Origin: Methylobacter sp.
GTDB lineage: Bacteria > Pseudomonadota > Gammaproteobacteria > Methylococcales > Methylomonadaceae
Length of the DNA: 64,000 bases
Direction: 5' to 3'
NCBI GenBank assembly: GCA_024636505.1
Contig: JAGXGY010000037.1
Span: forward strand, 17,048 to 81,047
Shown: positions 8,916 through 18,059 of the stretch, piece by piece
Numbering within the stretch: position 1 is the stretch's first letter
How the letters are laid out: each line of letters opens with the position of its first letter
Made by a program: the position numbers and the translations under genes
Notes under the pieces: model-generated
Seen by the model: only the letters and a program-made list of their open reading frames with translations
Database searches by the model: none
Told to the model about the DNA's origin: nothing

Positions 8916-9593
8916 CTACCCGCACTTACTCTCCCCGCAATTCAAACAGGTCATACAGCCGTCCATCAATACCATGGCTTTGGTGCTGCATTTGCTGCAC
9001 AGTACCGCTTTTTCGGGAAACGACTGGTCTTCCGACTCGCCGTGCTGGGCTTCAAATTCTTTACGCTTTTCGTCAAGAAACTTTTTTTGGAGATCGGTCA
9101 TCGCTTCCGGCTTGATCATGCCGATGTGTTTCATGTGCGATTCGATCGCGTAGCCGATTTCGGCGACCAGCGACGGCATGAACACGCCGCCTTTTTTGAA
9201 GTAGCCGCCGTGCGGGTCGAATACCGCTTTCATCTCTTCGACCAGGAAGCAGGCATCGCCGCCTTTGCGGAACACCGCCGAGATTAGCCTGGTCAGCGCC
9301 AACACCCACTGGAAATGCTCCATGTTTTTGGAATTGATGAAAATTTCGTAAGGCCGACGCTCTTCATGGGGAGTGCCGGGGTTGAGGATCATATCGTTGA
9401 TGGTGATATACAAGGCATGTTCCGACTGCGGAGTCTTGATTTTGTAGGTGGAGCCGAGCAGCACTTCCGGGCGCGTAAGGTTTTCGTTCATGCTTTCCAG
9501 CGATGGCTGTTCCGGCACTGGCTTAACCGCTTCGACATCGTCTTTGGTCAGGACTTTGTAGCTGATGATTTTTTTGGCGATTTTATGGGGCAT
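8916..9593 (-). CDS. nrdJb: Class II ribonucleotide reductase, accessory C-terminal subunit NrdJb
   Basis: Supplies the part of adenosylcobalamin-dependent ribonucleotide reductase that is split off in bacteria with the two-gene NrdJa/NrdJb arrangement. About 225 residues: an N-terminal linker, a TSCPB-like domain (residues about 55-170, with RRPYEIFINSKNMEHF and the RKGGD.CFLVEEM segment), and a C-terminal zinc-ribbon/redox tail (CSKCSTKAMV...CMTCLNCGESKCG) holding the cysteine pairs that re-reduce the active site. ATG at 9593 gives the family N-terminus MPHKIAKKI; a TTG at 9611 is in frame but less likely. Its catalytic partner nrdJa is upstream on the same strand but a desaturase gene sits between them, which is unusual for a complex-forming pair. 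Confidence 0.88.
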   Translation of the reverse strand: MPHKIAKKIISYKVLTKDDVEAVKPVPEQPSLESMNENLTRPEVLLGSTYKIKTPQSEHALYITINDMILNPGTPHEERRPYEIFINSKNMEHFQWVLALTRLISAVFRKGGDACFLVEEMKAVFDPHGGYFKKGGVFMPSLVAEIGYAIESHMKHIGMIKPEAMTDLQKKFLDEKRKEFEAQHGESEDQSFPEKAVLCSKCSTKAMVLMDGCMTCLNCGESKCG

Positions 9594-9690
9594 GTCTGTA
9601 GTCTCGAGCAATGGGGTAGTGGCCTTTTTTCAAGGCATTAATCAGGTTAAGGGATGATAGGAACTCTCTGCCGCTCATCGATGTTGGGCC

Positions 9691-10800
9691 TTAACTTCTA
9701 TCAGTTTTTAATGGCGGTCGCGATAATTCCAAATCATTAATCACCGGCTTGGGGTTATAAAAAACACTGATCACTTTTAGCCACGAAGACAGCATGCCGA
9801 GCGTGGTATGGGAGTAGCCGTTGACCTCGCAATATTCTTTAACCAGTGTGCTTAACTCCGGCAGCTTGGTGTAACACACGCCGACAAATAGATGATGTTC
9901 GATTTGATAGTCCAAGCCCGACATCAAGAATTTACCATATCTGTTGGTCTGGATATTGATGGTGGTGGCGGTTTGTTTTAAGAAGAAATCGGCCGAACTC
10001 TGATCGTTAGTGGCAAAAACGGCTTCGGGAACCAGATGAGAGGCGCCGAGCGTAAAGAACAAGGCATAGGACAACAGCATGTTTCTTAGCAGATAAAACA
10101 GCAGTACGTCGGTCATTTCAAACCACAGGCTAGGCAGGGCTATCCAGAGAAAAACATGCAGAATGTGGCAGCCCAAATCAACACAATATCTTATGTTGGT
10201 TTTATCTTTGCGCATCTTGCCCAACAGATAGACGAGTCCCTGACGTTGTATGTCGAACGCCAGAAAGCCAATCGCAACCGGAAAAATAATGCCTTGCAGG
10301 TAGCGATAATAAAAACCGTGTAAGCCCGGCGTATTGTCTTTTTCGTTTTTGATGATGGTGAAGAACGGTGCAAAATCAAAATCGAAATCATGACCGACGA
10401 TGTTGGGGTTTTTATGGTGGACAATATTGTGTTTATATTGCCAATAATTAATTGAAAAACCTAATATCACAACATTGCCGAAATAAGATAACAAATCATC
10501 CAGTTTCTTGCTGTTAGTACTGGCATAGTGCGCTGAATTATGGGTATGGGTGCCTATCCCTAATAATCCGACAAGCAATAAAGCCGTGGCTAACAGCGTC
10601 AGCAATAAATGGGTGGATACTATAAATAAAGTTATCCCTGCGGCGGTAAACATACAATGCACGCACAGGTGCAATAAAACCATTTTGGTGTCTTTTTTAT
10701 AAAGTCCGCGCGCTTTTATTTCTTTTTTTAATGCGGATATGCTGCTGAGGTAATGCTTGTCCGGTGAAATTACACGAGTACTTTGTGTTGTTGTGTCCAT
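9691..10800 (-). CDS. Membrane fatty acid desaturase (acyl-lipid type)
   Basis: Integral membrane di-iron enzyme of 369 residues that introduces a double bond into membrane-lipid acyl chains. All three histidine boxes are visible: HTHNSAHY (HxxxH-type, about residue 85), HNIVHHK (HxxHH, about 123) and QIEHHLF (QxxHH, about 300), the last being characteristic of the delta-6/acyl-lipid group. Hydrophobic pairs flank them (about 42-80 and 205-245). It reads in the same direction as nrdJa and nrdJb and sits between them with gaps of 136 and 97 bases, so it could be co-transcribed with them. A GCCTT...AAGGC hairpin lies just after the stop (about 9613-9630). The regiospecificity cannot be read from sequence. 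Confidence 0.9.
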   Translation of the reverse strand: MDTTTQSTRVISPDKHYLSSISALKKEIKARGLYKKDTKMVLLHLCVHCMFTAAGITLFIVSTHLLLTLLATALLLVGLLGIGTHTHNSAHYASTNSKKLDDLLSYFGNVVILGFSINYWQYKHNIVHHKNPNIVGHDFDFDFAPFFTIIKNEKDNTPGLHGFYYRYLQGIIFPVAIGFLAFDIQRQGLVYLLGKMRKDKTNIRYCVDLGCHILHVFLWIALPSLWFEMTDVLLFYLLRNMLLSYALFFTLGASHLVPEAVFATNDQSSADFFLKQTATTINIQTNRYGKFLMSGLDYQIEHHLFVGVCYTKLPELSTLVKEYCEVNGYSHTTLGMLSSWLKVISVFYNPKPVINDLELSRPPLKTDRS

Positions 10801-10936
10801 CTGAATTCGGTGATTTATCAGTGATTAAAGTTGGAGCTGGAGGGGTGTCCGGCTCGATGGGTTGGGTAGTGGTGCACCCTAACACAATGCTTGTTGATGC
10901 GTCGATGTTAGAGTGCCTGCTTCATTTCAATCCGGA

Positions 10937-13900
10937 TTAAAACTTTCCGTAGTAGCCTTCTTTAAGCGCATCGAAAAGATTGGCGGCGCTGTGGATTTCG
11001 CCGTCGTATTCTACGTCTTCGTTGCCTTTAAACTCCATCACATGGCCGTCTTCCAGGGTGAATTGGTAGGTGGTATTTTCCAGGTCGGATTCTTTAACTA
11101 ACACACCCTGGAAAACTTCCGGATTAAAGCGGAAGGTGGTGCAGCCTTTTAAGCCTTTGTCGTAGGCATATTCATAAATGGATTTGAAATCTTCATAGGG
11201 ATAATCGGTAGGCACGTTGGCGGTTTTTGAAATCGACGAATCGATCCATTTTTGCGCGGCCGCCTGAACATCGACGTGCTGTGTCGGGTTGACGTCATCC
11301 GCCGAGATAAAGTAATCCGGCAGTTGTTTGTCGGGATCTTCGCTGTAAGGCATCGCCTCGCTATTGATCATTTCGCGGTAAGCCAATAGTTCAAAAGAAA
11401 ATACGTCGATTTTTTCCTTGGATTTTTTACCGGCGCGGATCACGTTGCGTGAATAATGATGCGCAAAGCTCGGCTCTATACCGTTGCTGGCGTTGTTGGC
11501 CAGCGACAGGGAGATAGTGCCGGTCGGTGCAATAGAGCTGTGATGCGTGAAGCGGGCGCCGGTTTCAATCAGTTCAGCTAACAATTCAGGTTCTTCATTG
11601 CCCAGTTGCTGCATATAGCGGCTGTACTTGGCATGCAGCAGTTTTCCGGGCAGCCGGTCGCCGATTTTATGACCGTCGGCAACCATTTCCGGGCGTTTAT
11701 GCAACATTTCGCCGGTGACGCTAAACATCTGCTCCATCATCGGCGCCGGACCTTTTTCTTTGGCCAGCGCCAGTCCCGCTTTCCAGCCTTCCACGGCCAG
11801 TACTTTGGTCACTTCTTCGGTGAATTCCAGCGACCCGGCATCGCCGTATTTCATGCCCATCATGGTGACGGTTGAGCCCAAGCCCAGATAGCCCATGCCG
11901 TGACGACGCTTGCTGGTGATTTCTTCGCGCTGCTGCGCTAAGGGCAGGCCGTTGATTTCAACCACGTTGTCCAGCATCCGGGTAAAAATCTTGATGGTTT
12001 TACGGTAGTTGTCCCAGTCGAAATGGGCATCGTCGGTGAACGGTTTTTTAACGAAGCGGGTCAGGTTGATTGAGCCTAGAAGGCACGAACCGTAAGGCGG
12101 AAGCGGTTGTTCACCACAGTTACCTGTCACTAAGCCATTAAATATAAGTGTATTGTTATCATTTTGAGTGGTATCAAAAACAGCCTCTGTTCCGATATAT
12201 TCAATACTGATAATTGGGCTGATAAAGCTATTTTTTTTAGCTCGGGTGATATTTTTGGCCCACTCAGAATATTTTTCGTTTTTTTCAGCACTTAAAAAAC
12301 CAATTTCCTGCATAAAAATATCGCGTGATTCTGAGCCGATAATCAATTCGTAATCCGCTTTACAAGCGTAAGCTTTTTGTCCGCCTTTACCATCAGGCAA
12401 CATTCTAAACCCAGCATTACGCCGTTTGAGAACGCGACTGAAAATGCCGAAATTGCTTAATAGCATTTGTACGTCGTTAAGCAATTCGGGATGGCTTGAT
12501 GCTAAGCGAATCGTGCAGTAATGATTTTTATCGTCGCGTTGAACCGTACCATCCGCCTGAAATAAAGCGCTTAAATAACCTTTAACGCAGGCTTCAGTGC
12601 CTTGCCAAATGACTTCAGGAACGCGCAGCTTGCTGTCTTTATTAAAGCCGTAAAATTCCAATATGCGCGCCAGTAAAACCGAGCGGATCGTAATCATATT
12701 GCGATCCGGCACCGCGACCGCTGACACCTTATAACTTCTAGCCGTGTTCAGTGACAACGCCGTTGCCGCTATTAATTGATTGATATAAGCCACTAATGTT
12801 GGCGCAAAATCACGGTCGCCATTCCATAAATTAATCACCGCAGCCTGTTGCTGTTTGCCTCGATTGGTGAAATGGCCATCCCCGGTAATTAGGCCCAGTA
12901 ACAGGCCAAAACTGTTGTCGCCCTGTTGTCCAAATTGACCTTTAGCGCATTGAACCAGTAAGTTGTCGCCTAACTTCAGATCCTTTAATTTGATTTTGCC
13001 GCGCTCGGTATAAAAGTCATGCCAAGCGGTGGCTTTAATTTCATAACCGTCACGCGTGGTTACCCGATAAACGTCTGCAGAAGCAGCGGTCATAAACGCA
13101 GGTTTGGCGGGGCGTATGGCGGTGCCTTTATCTTCCAAGCCGAGTGCGCGATGATCGACGGTCACATTTAATGGGGCGCCGCTGGCGTAAAGGTCGCCGA
13201 TTTTTACCATGCCATATTGCGTATGTAGGCGGGTGTCTGCAGTTACGCACGGATTGGTCGCGCGAATTTTCTCGCAAAACCAGTTATTGTTCATCTCGTT
13301 GACTTTGTCGATCAGGATAAATCCGGGTTCGGCGTAGTCGTAAGTGGAGCTCATGATGATGTCCCACAGACGACGTGCGGGCATGGTTTTGCTGATTTTG
13401 CAGGCGACCATGCCGTCGTCGTTAAGGATGTAGCCGTCTATGTAGGGCAGGTCTCGCCAGATGATTTGCGTGCTGTCAGCCAAATCCAGATTATCCAGTT
13501 TGACTTCTTTTGCGGTGACCGGAAAGGACAGCGACCAAGGCAAGTCGTTTTTTACCGCTTCGACAAACTCGGCGGTAATCAGCAGCGACAGGTTGAATTG
13601 GCGCAGACGCCCGTCTTCGCGTTTGGCGCGGATAAATTCGACCACGTCGGGATGGCCGACATCGAAAGTCGCCATTTGCGCGCCGCGTCTGCCGCCTGCC
13701 GACGACACGGTAAAACACATCTTGTCATAGATGTCCATGAACGATAACGGGCCCGAAGTATAAGCGCCTGCACCGGAAACATAAGCGTCTTTAGGCCGTA
13801 AGGTTGAAAATTCATAGCCGATGCCGCAGCCCGCTTTTAATGTCAGCCCGGCTTCATGTACTTTGCCTAAAATATCATCCATGGAATCGGCGATGGTGCC

Positions 13901-14218
13901 GGATACGGTGCAGTTGATCGTCGATGTCGCCGGTTTGTGTTCGAGAGCGCCGGCATTGGAGGTAATCCGCCCGGCCGGAATAGCGCCTTGACGCAAGGCC
14001 CACAGGAAATCTTTGTAGCATTGCTCCTGTTTGGCTTTACCTTTTTCTACTTCGGAAAGCGCTTTGGCAACCCGTTGGTAGGTGTCATCAATAGTACCGT
14101 CAATAGCCCCGCCGTCTTTGGTTTTTAAGCGATATTTGGTATCCCAGATATCCATTGATGCGTCTTGAAAAGGTATTTCGGTCACGGTGTTGGGGATGAC
14201 GTGTAGCTTTGCCGGCAT
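10937..14218 (-). CDS. nrdJa: Class II (B12-dependent) ribonucleotide reductase NrdJa, interrupted by an intein
   Basis: Catalytic subunit that reduces ribonucleotides using adenosylcobalamin. The precursor has 1093 residues; removing an intein at residues 324-700 leaves a 716-residue enzyme, the usual length. Extein landmarks include TINCTVSGTIAD (first redox Cys, residue 103), AGCGIGYEFS, SSAGGRRGAQM, and, restored after splicing, NP|CGEQPLPPYGSC with the NxCxE active-site cysteine. The C-terminus ends at a short linker after TTFRFNPE, with the redox tail supplied by NrdJb. Two NrdR boxes lie upstream (14272-14319). Start ATG at 14216-14218 yields MPAKLHVIPNT; the SD is weak. No cobalamin riboswitch was seen upstream. 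Confidence 0.95.
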   Translation of the reverse strand: MPAKLHVIPNTVTEIPFQDASMDIWDTKYRLKTKDGGAIDGTIDDTYQRVAKALSEVEKGKAKQEQCYKDFLWALRQGAIPAGRITSNAGALEHKPATSTINCTVSGTIADSMDDILGKVHEAGLTLKAGCGIGYEFSTLRPKDAYVSGAGAYTSGPLSFMDIYDKMCFTVSSAGGRRGAQMATFDVGHPDVVEFIRAKREDGRLRQFNLSLLITAEFVEAVKNDLPWSLSFPVTAKEVKLDNLDLADSTQIIWRDLPYIDGYILNDDGMVACKISKTMPARRLWDIIMSSTYDYAEPGFILIDKVNEMNNNWFCEKIRATNPCVTADTRLHTQYGMVKIGDLYASGAPLNVTVDHRALGLEDKGTAIRPAKPAFMTAASADVYRVTTRDGYEIKATAWHDFYTERGKIKLKDLKLGDNLLVQCAKGQFGQQGDNSFGLLLGLITGDGHFTNRGKQQQAAVINLWNGDRDFAPTLVAYINQLIAATALSLNTARSYKVSAVAVPDRNMITIRSVLLARILEFYGFNKDSKLRVPEVIWQGTEACVKGYLSALFQADGTVQRDDKNHYCTIRLASSHPELLNDVQMLLSNFGIFSRVLKRRNAGFRMLPDGKGGQKAYACKADYELIIGSESRDIFMQEIGFLSAEKNEKYSEWAKNITRAKKNSFISPIISIEYIGTEAVFDTTQNDNNTLIFNGLVTGNCGEQPLPPYGSCLLGSINLTRFVKKPFTDDAHFDWDNYRKTIKIFTRMLDNVVEINGLPLAQQREEITSKRRHGMGYLGLGSTVTMMGMKYGDAGSLEFTEEVTKVLAVEGWKAGLALAKEKGPAPMMEQMFSVTGEMLHKRPEMVADGHKIGDRLPGKLLHAKYSRYMQQLGNEEPELLAELIETGARFTHHSSIAPTGTISLSLANNASNGIEPSFAHHYSRNVIRAGKKSKEKIDVFSFELLAYREMINSEAMPYSEDPDKQLPDYFISADDVNPTQHVDVQAAAQKWIDSSISKTANVPTDYPYEDFKSIYEYAYDKGLKGCTTFRFNPEVFQGVLVKESDLENTTYQFTLEDGHVMEFKGNEDVEYDGEIHSAANLFDALKEGYYGKF
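12119..13249 (-). other. Intein with LAGLIDADG homing endonuclease inside NrdJa
   Basis: Residues 324-700 (377 aa) of the NrdJa precursor. It starts with Cys324 in block A (CVTADTRLHTQYG...IGDL), has a block B TxxH (TAWH, 397-400) and a block F/G end (AVFDTTQ...NTLIFNGLVTGN) with Asn700 before Cys701. Two LAGLIDADG-like helices are present: LLLGLITGDG (439-448) and GYLSALFQADG (547-557), so the homing endonuclease may be intact. The residue before the terminal Asn is Gly, not the usual His. Cys701, the +1 nucleophile, is also the catalytic thiyl-radical cysteine of the host enzyme. Confidence 0.95.
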
Positions 14219-14271
14219 GGAGATGTCTCAGTAGTAGTGGAAAGGTAAAGGCTAGCCTGTTTAGGGCTTGT

Positions 14272-14287
14272 TATCGATATGTAGTGA
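14272..14287. promoter_or_regulatory. NrdR box 1 (weaker)
   Basis: tatcgatatgtagtga matches the NrdR consensus acaCwAtATaTwGtgt at 11 of 16 positions. It begins 32 bases from the stronger box, three helical turns, the spacing expected for NrdR pairs. Confidence 0.65.
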
Positions 14288-14303
14288 TTAGCCGATCAGG
14301 ATA

Positions 14304-14319
14304 ACACAATATATAGTGT
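14304..14319. promoter_or_regulatory. NrdR box 2 (perfect match)
   Basis: acacaatatatagtgt fits the NrdR consensus at every position. NrdR is the ATP/dATP-sensing repressor of ribonucleotide reductase genes. The site lies about 90 bases before the nrdJa start codon, where it should repress nrdJa and whatever is co-transcribed. Confidence 0.85.
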
Positions 14320-14453
14320 TTTTCGCAAGAATAAAAACACCGGATGAACCCCGGAAATTATTCATTAAGCCGACTATTCAGCAGAGAAACCGTCGTTTTA
14401 GTGCGGTTCATCAATCTTTCTTGCTGGTTTAGACCTCGGCCTTCAGGCTAACG

Positions 14454-16391
14454 CTATCTATTAGTCCGGTGCGCAATAATATCGTCAACTACGGCCGGAT
14501 CGGCCAGCGTGGAGGTATCGCCCAGGCTGTTAATTTCATTGGACGCCACTTTACGCAAAATACGGCGCATGATTTTACCGGAACGGGTTTTGGGTAAACC
14601 CGGCGCCCACTGAATGATGTCCGGATGGGCAATCGGGCCGATTTCATTCCTGACCAGTTCGATCAGTTCCTGGCGCAGTTGTTCAGACGGTTCGATGCCG
14701 ACATTCAAGGTCACGTAAGCGTAGATGCCTTGTCCTTTAATATCATGCGGATAGCCGACCACGGCGGCTTCGGCAACATGTTCATGCAGCACCAGGGCGC
14801 TTTCGATTTCTGCGGTACCCATGCGGTGACCGGAGACATTGATGACATCGTCAACCCGTCCGGTAATCCAGAAATAGCCGTCTTGATCGCGGCGCGCGCC
14901 ATCGCCGGTAAAATAATAACCGGGGTAGTTTTTAAAATAGGTGTCGATAAAACGTTGATGATCGCCGTAAATGGTGCGTGCCTGTCCCGGCCAGGAGCGA
15001 CTGATGACTAAAAGGCCTTCGGCGGCACCTTCCCTGATTTGTCCGGAGTTATCCATAATCTCAGGCTTGATACCGAAGAAGGGCAGGGAGGCCGAACCCG
15101 GTTTTAACGCTATCGCGCCCGGTAGCGGGGTAATTAAAATGCCGCCGGTTTCGGTTTGCCACCAGGTATCGACTATGGGGCAGTGACCCTCGCCGACCAC
15201 ATGGTAGTACCATTCCCAGGCTTCCGGGTTAATCGGTTCGCCGACACTGCCGAGAATGCGTAAACTGGGGCGTGAGCTGCGGGTAACAAATTCATCGCCC
15301 TGCGCCATCAGCGCTCGGATAGCGGTCGGCGCGGTATAGAAAATAGTTACCTGATGCTTGTTGATTACCTGCCAGAAACGGCCGGCATCGGGATAAGTCG
15401 GCACGCCTTCGAACAATAAGGTGGTCGCGCCGTTGCATAACGGGCCGTAGATCATGTAGGAATGGCCCGTTATCCAGCCTATATCGGCGGTACACCAGTA
15501 AATATCGCCGTCGTGGTAATCGAACACATATTTGTGGGTCATGGCAGTGTATAGCAGATAACCGCCGGTGCTGTGCAAAACCCCTTTAGGTTGGCCGGTG
15601 GAGCCTGAGGTGTACAGGATAAACAGCGGATCTTCGGCGTCCATTTCCTCTGGGGGACAGTCGGCCGTAGCGGTCGCCATCGCTTGGTGATACCAGAGGT
15701 CGCGCTGCTCGTGCCAGTCGACAGGGTTGCCGGTGTTTTTGATGACGATGACTTTTTCAAGGCCGGGACAGGAGGCGGCGGCTTTATCGGCATTGGCTTT
15801 AATCGCTAAGGTCTTGCCGCCACGGTAGCCTTCATCGGCGCACACCAAAAACCGGCAATCGGCATCCAGAATCCGGTCTTTTAAGGCCTCGGCGGAAAAA
15901 CCGCCGAACACGATCGAATGCACTGCGCCGATGCGGGTGCAGGCCAGCATCACCGTAGCCGCCTCGCTGATCATCGGCAGGTAGATGCACACGCGGTCGC
16001 CTTTTTTAACGCCTTGCGCCTTTAATACATTGGCGAATTTGCAGACCTGTTCGTGCAGTTGCCGGTAAGTGATTTTTTTATCCTGCGCCGGATTGTCGCC
16101 TTCCCAGATAATGGCGACCTGATCGCCGCGCGCGGCAAGATGACGATCCAGACAATTGACGCTGACGTTAAGTTTTCCGCCTTCAAACCAGCGGATATGG
16201 CCGGTCAAAAAATCGCAGTTCATGACCGTATCCCAAGGCTTGCTCCAGTCCAGAAACTGTTCGGCCTGTTCAGCCCAAAAAGCTTCCGGCTCGGCTATGG
16301 AGCGCTGATACAAGGTTTTGTAGCTTGCCGCGGTAATATGGGCATTGGCCGCTATTTCCGGTTTTATGTCATAGATTTTAAGGTCTGACAT
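14454..16391 (-). CDS. acs: Acetyl-CoA synthetase (AMP-forming)
   Basis: Cytoplasmic enzyme converting acetate, ATP and CoA to acetyl-CoA via acetyl-AMP; 645 residues, the normal length. Motifs of the adenylate-forming superfamily are all present: the phosphate-binding loop [11 protein letters not shown] (about 264-274), WWQTETGG (about 412-419), [10 protein letters not shown] (about 497-506) and the regulated catalytic lysine in [11 protein letters not shown] (about 605-615), the site acetylated by Pat-type enzymes in other bacteria. Start ATG at 16389-16391. It is divergent from the M16 protease genes; the intervening region has a 17-bp palindrome-like caataatgatattattg (16442-16458). Acetate assimilation or salvage is the likely role in a methanotroph. 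Confidence 0.97.
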   Translation of the reverse strand: MSDLKIYDIKPEIAANAHITAASYKTLYQRSIAEPEAFWAEQAEQFLDWSKPWDTVMNCDFLTGHIRWFEGGKLNVSVNCLDRHLAARGDQVAIIWEGDNPAQDKKITYRQLHEQVCKFANVLKAQGVKKGDRVCIYLPMISEAATVMLACTRIGAVHSIVFGGFSAEALKDRILDADCRFLVCADEGYRGGKTLAIKANADKAAASCPGLEKVIVIKNTGNPVDWHEQRDLWYHQAMATATADCPPEEMDAEDPLFILYTSGSTGQPKGVLHSTGGYLLYTAMTHKYVFDYHDGDIYWCTADIGWITGHSYMIYGPLCNGATTLLFEGVPTYPDAGRFWQVINKHQVTIFYTAPTAIRALMAQGDEFVTRSSRPSLRILGSVGEPINPEAWEWYYHVVGEGHCPIVDTWWQTETGGILITPLPGAIALKPGSASLPFFGIKPEIMDNSGQIREGAAEGLLVISRSWPGQARTIYGDHQRFIDTYFKNYPGYYFTGDGARRDQDGYFWITGRVDDVINVSGHRMGTAEIESALVLHEHVAEAAVVGYPHDIKGQGIYAYVTLNVGIEPSEQLRQELIELVRNEIGPIAHPDIIQWAPGLPKTRSGKIMRRILRKVASNEINSLGDTSTLADPAVVDDIIAHRTNR

Positions 16392-16694
16392 CGGTTAATC
16401 CTTGGGTTCGGTTGAAAAAATGTAGAAGGCTCTTAGGTGGCCAATAATGATATTATTGATAATATATTATGTTTTAACATCGTTATGATTAGGGGCATCA
16501 GCAGCTAAAGTCAAAGATTTGTACTGCTTCGATAAAAGCAGTATTTCGTATAAAGCCGCTATCTTGTGGATAATGGCTTATTTTTCAGGTATCGCTATCC
16601 AGAACTATTTTACCCCTGTTACTATCGGGTTTGGCAAGTCATGCCGCCCGGAGTTTTTCTGGAGAGTACCTTAATATTGACCCAAGAGGGAGTT
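16392..16694. other. Divergent intergenic region between acs and the M16 pair
   Basis: Very AT-rich just upstream of acs. It contains caataat-gat-attattg (16442-16458), 7-bp arms around a 3-base centre, and a small hairpin tactgctt...aagcagta (16519-16540). I can place neither promoter with confidence. The frame of the M16 gene is open upstream to 16566, but AAGAGGGAG just before the ATG at 16695 marks the real start. Confidence 0.4.
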
Positions 16695-18059
16695 ATGAAC
16701 TATCGATTGCTATGCGCCGCATTATTGTGGCTACCGGCTTTTGCCAGCAGTGCCGAGACTAAGGTGTCGGAACATATATTGGGCAACGGTTTGAAAGTGC
16801 TGGTTAAAGAAGATCACCGCTCGCCGGTTGCCGTGTCCCAGGTTTGGTACAAGGTCGGTTCAAGTTATGAACCGGGCGGCATTACCGGTATTTCGCACAT
16901 GCTTGAGCACATGATGTTTAAAGGCACCGACAAACATCCCGCCGGTGAGTTTTCGCGGATTGTTGCCGAGAACGGCGGCGACGAGAATGCCTTTACCGGC
17001 AGCGATTACACCGCTTATTTCCAAACCATGGAGGCATCAAGGTTGGCGGTCAGTTTTGAGCTGGAAGCCGATAGAATGCGCAATTTGCACCTGCTCGCCG
17101 GGGAGTTGAAAAAGGAACTGGAGGTGGTCACCGAAGAGCGCCGAATGCGCACCGACGATAATCCGCAGGCAAAAATGCAGGAACATTTTATGGCGATGGC
17201 TTATACCAACAGCCCTTACAGAAACCCTGTGATCGGCTGGCCTTCGGACATCGCTAATTATAAAGTTGAAGATTTGCAAGCCTGGTATCAGCGTTGGTAT
17301 GCGCCCAATAATGCTACCTTGGTGGTGGCGGGCGACGTCGAACCTAAAGCGGTGTTCGCGCTGGCGGAAAAATATTTTGCTCCGCTCAAACCCAGCGACA
17401 TTAAAGCGGTCAAGCCGCAGGATGAAGTCGAACAGCTCGGCGTGCGCAGGATGACGGTAAAATTGCCGGCCAAACTGCCGTACCTGTTAATGGGCTACAA
17501 AGTGCCGGTATTGAAGACCGCAGAACACGAGTGGGAAGCCTATGCGCTGGAAGTCCTAGCCGGTGTGCTTGATGGCGGCAGCAGCGCCCGGTTGTCCTCG
17601 GAACTGGTGCGCGGCAAACAACTGGCGGTTTCTGCCGGTGCCGGCTATGGGCTGGCTTCCAGATTGCCCGGATTGTTTACGCTGGAAGCGACGCCTGCGG
17701 CCGGGAAAACCGTGTGGGATTTGGAAGCTGCGTTAAAGAACGAAATTACCGATCTGCAAATCAAACTGGTCGACACCGTTGAATTGCAGCGCATTAAGGC
17801 GCAGGTTTTGGCGGCGGCGGTTTACGAGCGCGATTCCAATTTTTATCAGGCCATGCAGTTGGGTATGCTGGAAACAGTGGGTCTGGGTTGGCAAAAAGCC
17901 GATGACTATGTGCCTAAGGTCAATCAGATTACTGCGGAACAGGTGCGTGAGGTGGCGCGCAAATATCTGGTTGAGGATAAGTTGAGCGTTGCTTATTTGG
18001 AACCCCTGCCGATCAATGAAAGCGCTGGCGAAACCCACACCGAAAAAGGAGTTAAATAA
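16695..18059 (+). CDS. M16 zinc protease, catalytic subunit
   Basis: Secreted/periplasmic insulinase-family peptidase of 454 residues, starting at the ATG 3 bases after AAGAGGGAG. A signal peptide (MNYRLLCAALLWLPAFASSA, residues 1-20) precedes the mature chain. The inverted zinc-binding motif HxxEH is present (HMLEH, about 72-76), with the distal Glu in the ELKKELEVVTEERR region about 75 residues later. Two M16 domains follow the usual order. Its stop overlaps the start of the next gene (TAATG), and the second gene encodes a homologue lacking the zinc motif, so the pair should form a heterodimer like processing-peptidase-type M16A/M16B complexes. Substrate unknown. Confidence 0.92.
   Translation: MNYRLLCAALLWLPAFASSAETKVSEHILGNGLKVLVKEDHRSPVAVSQVWYKVGSSYEPGGITGISHMLEHMMFKGTDKHPAGEFSRIVAENGGDENAFTGSDYTAYFQTMEASRLAVSFELEADRMRNLHLLAGELKKELEVVTEERRMRTDDNPQAKMQEHFMAMAYTNSPYRNPVIGWPSDIANYKVEDLQAWYQRWYAPNNATLVVAGDVEPKAVFALAEKYFAPLKPSDIKAVKPQDEVEQLGVRRMTVKLPAKLPYLLMGYKVPVLKTAEHEWEAYALEVLAGVLDGGSSARLSSELVRGKQLAVSAGAGYGLASRLPGLFTLEATPAAGKTVWDLEAALKNEITDLQIKLVDTVELQRIKAQVLAAAVYERDSNFYQAMQLGMLETVGLGWQKADDYVPKVNQITAEQVREVARKYLVEDKLSVAYLEPLPINESAGETHTEKGVK

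Noticed and set aside
10861..10930. Weak ctaacac/gatgttag symmetry between nrdJa and the desaturase.
   Set aside because: Arms are too short and imperfect to support a terminator or operator.
14219..14453. A possible cobalamin riboswitch ahead of the B12-dependent reductase.
   Set aside because: No B12-box-like GCCACTG element or the expected fold was seen; NrdR boxes explain regulation.
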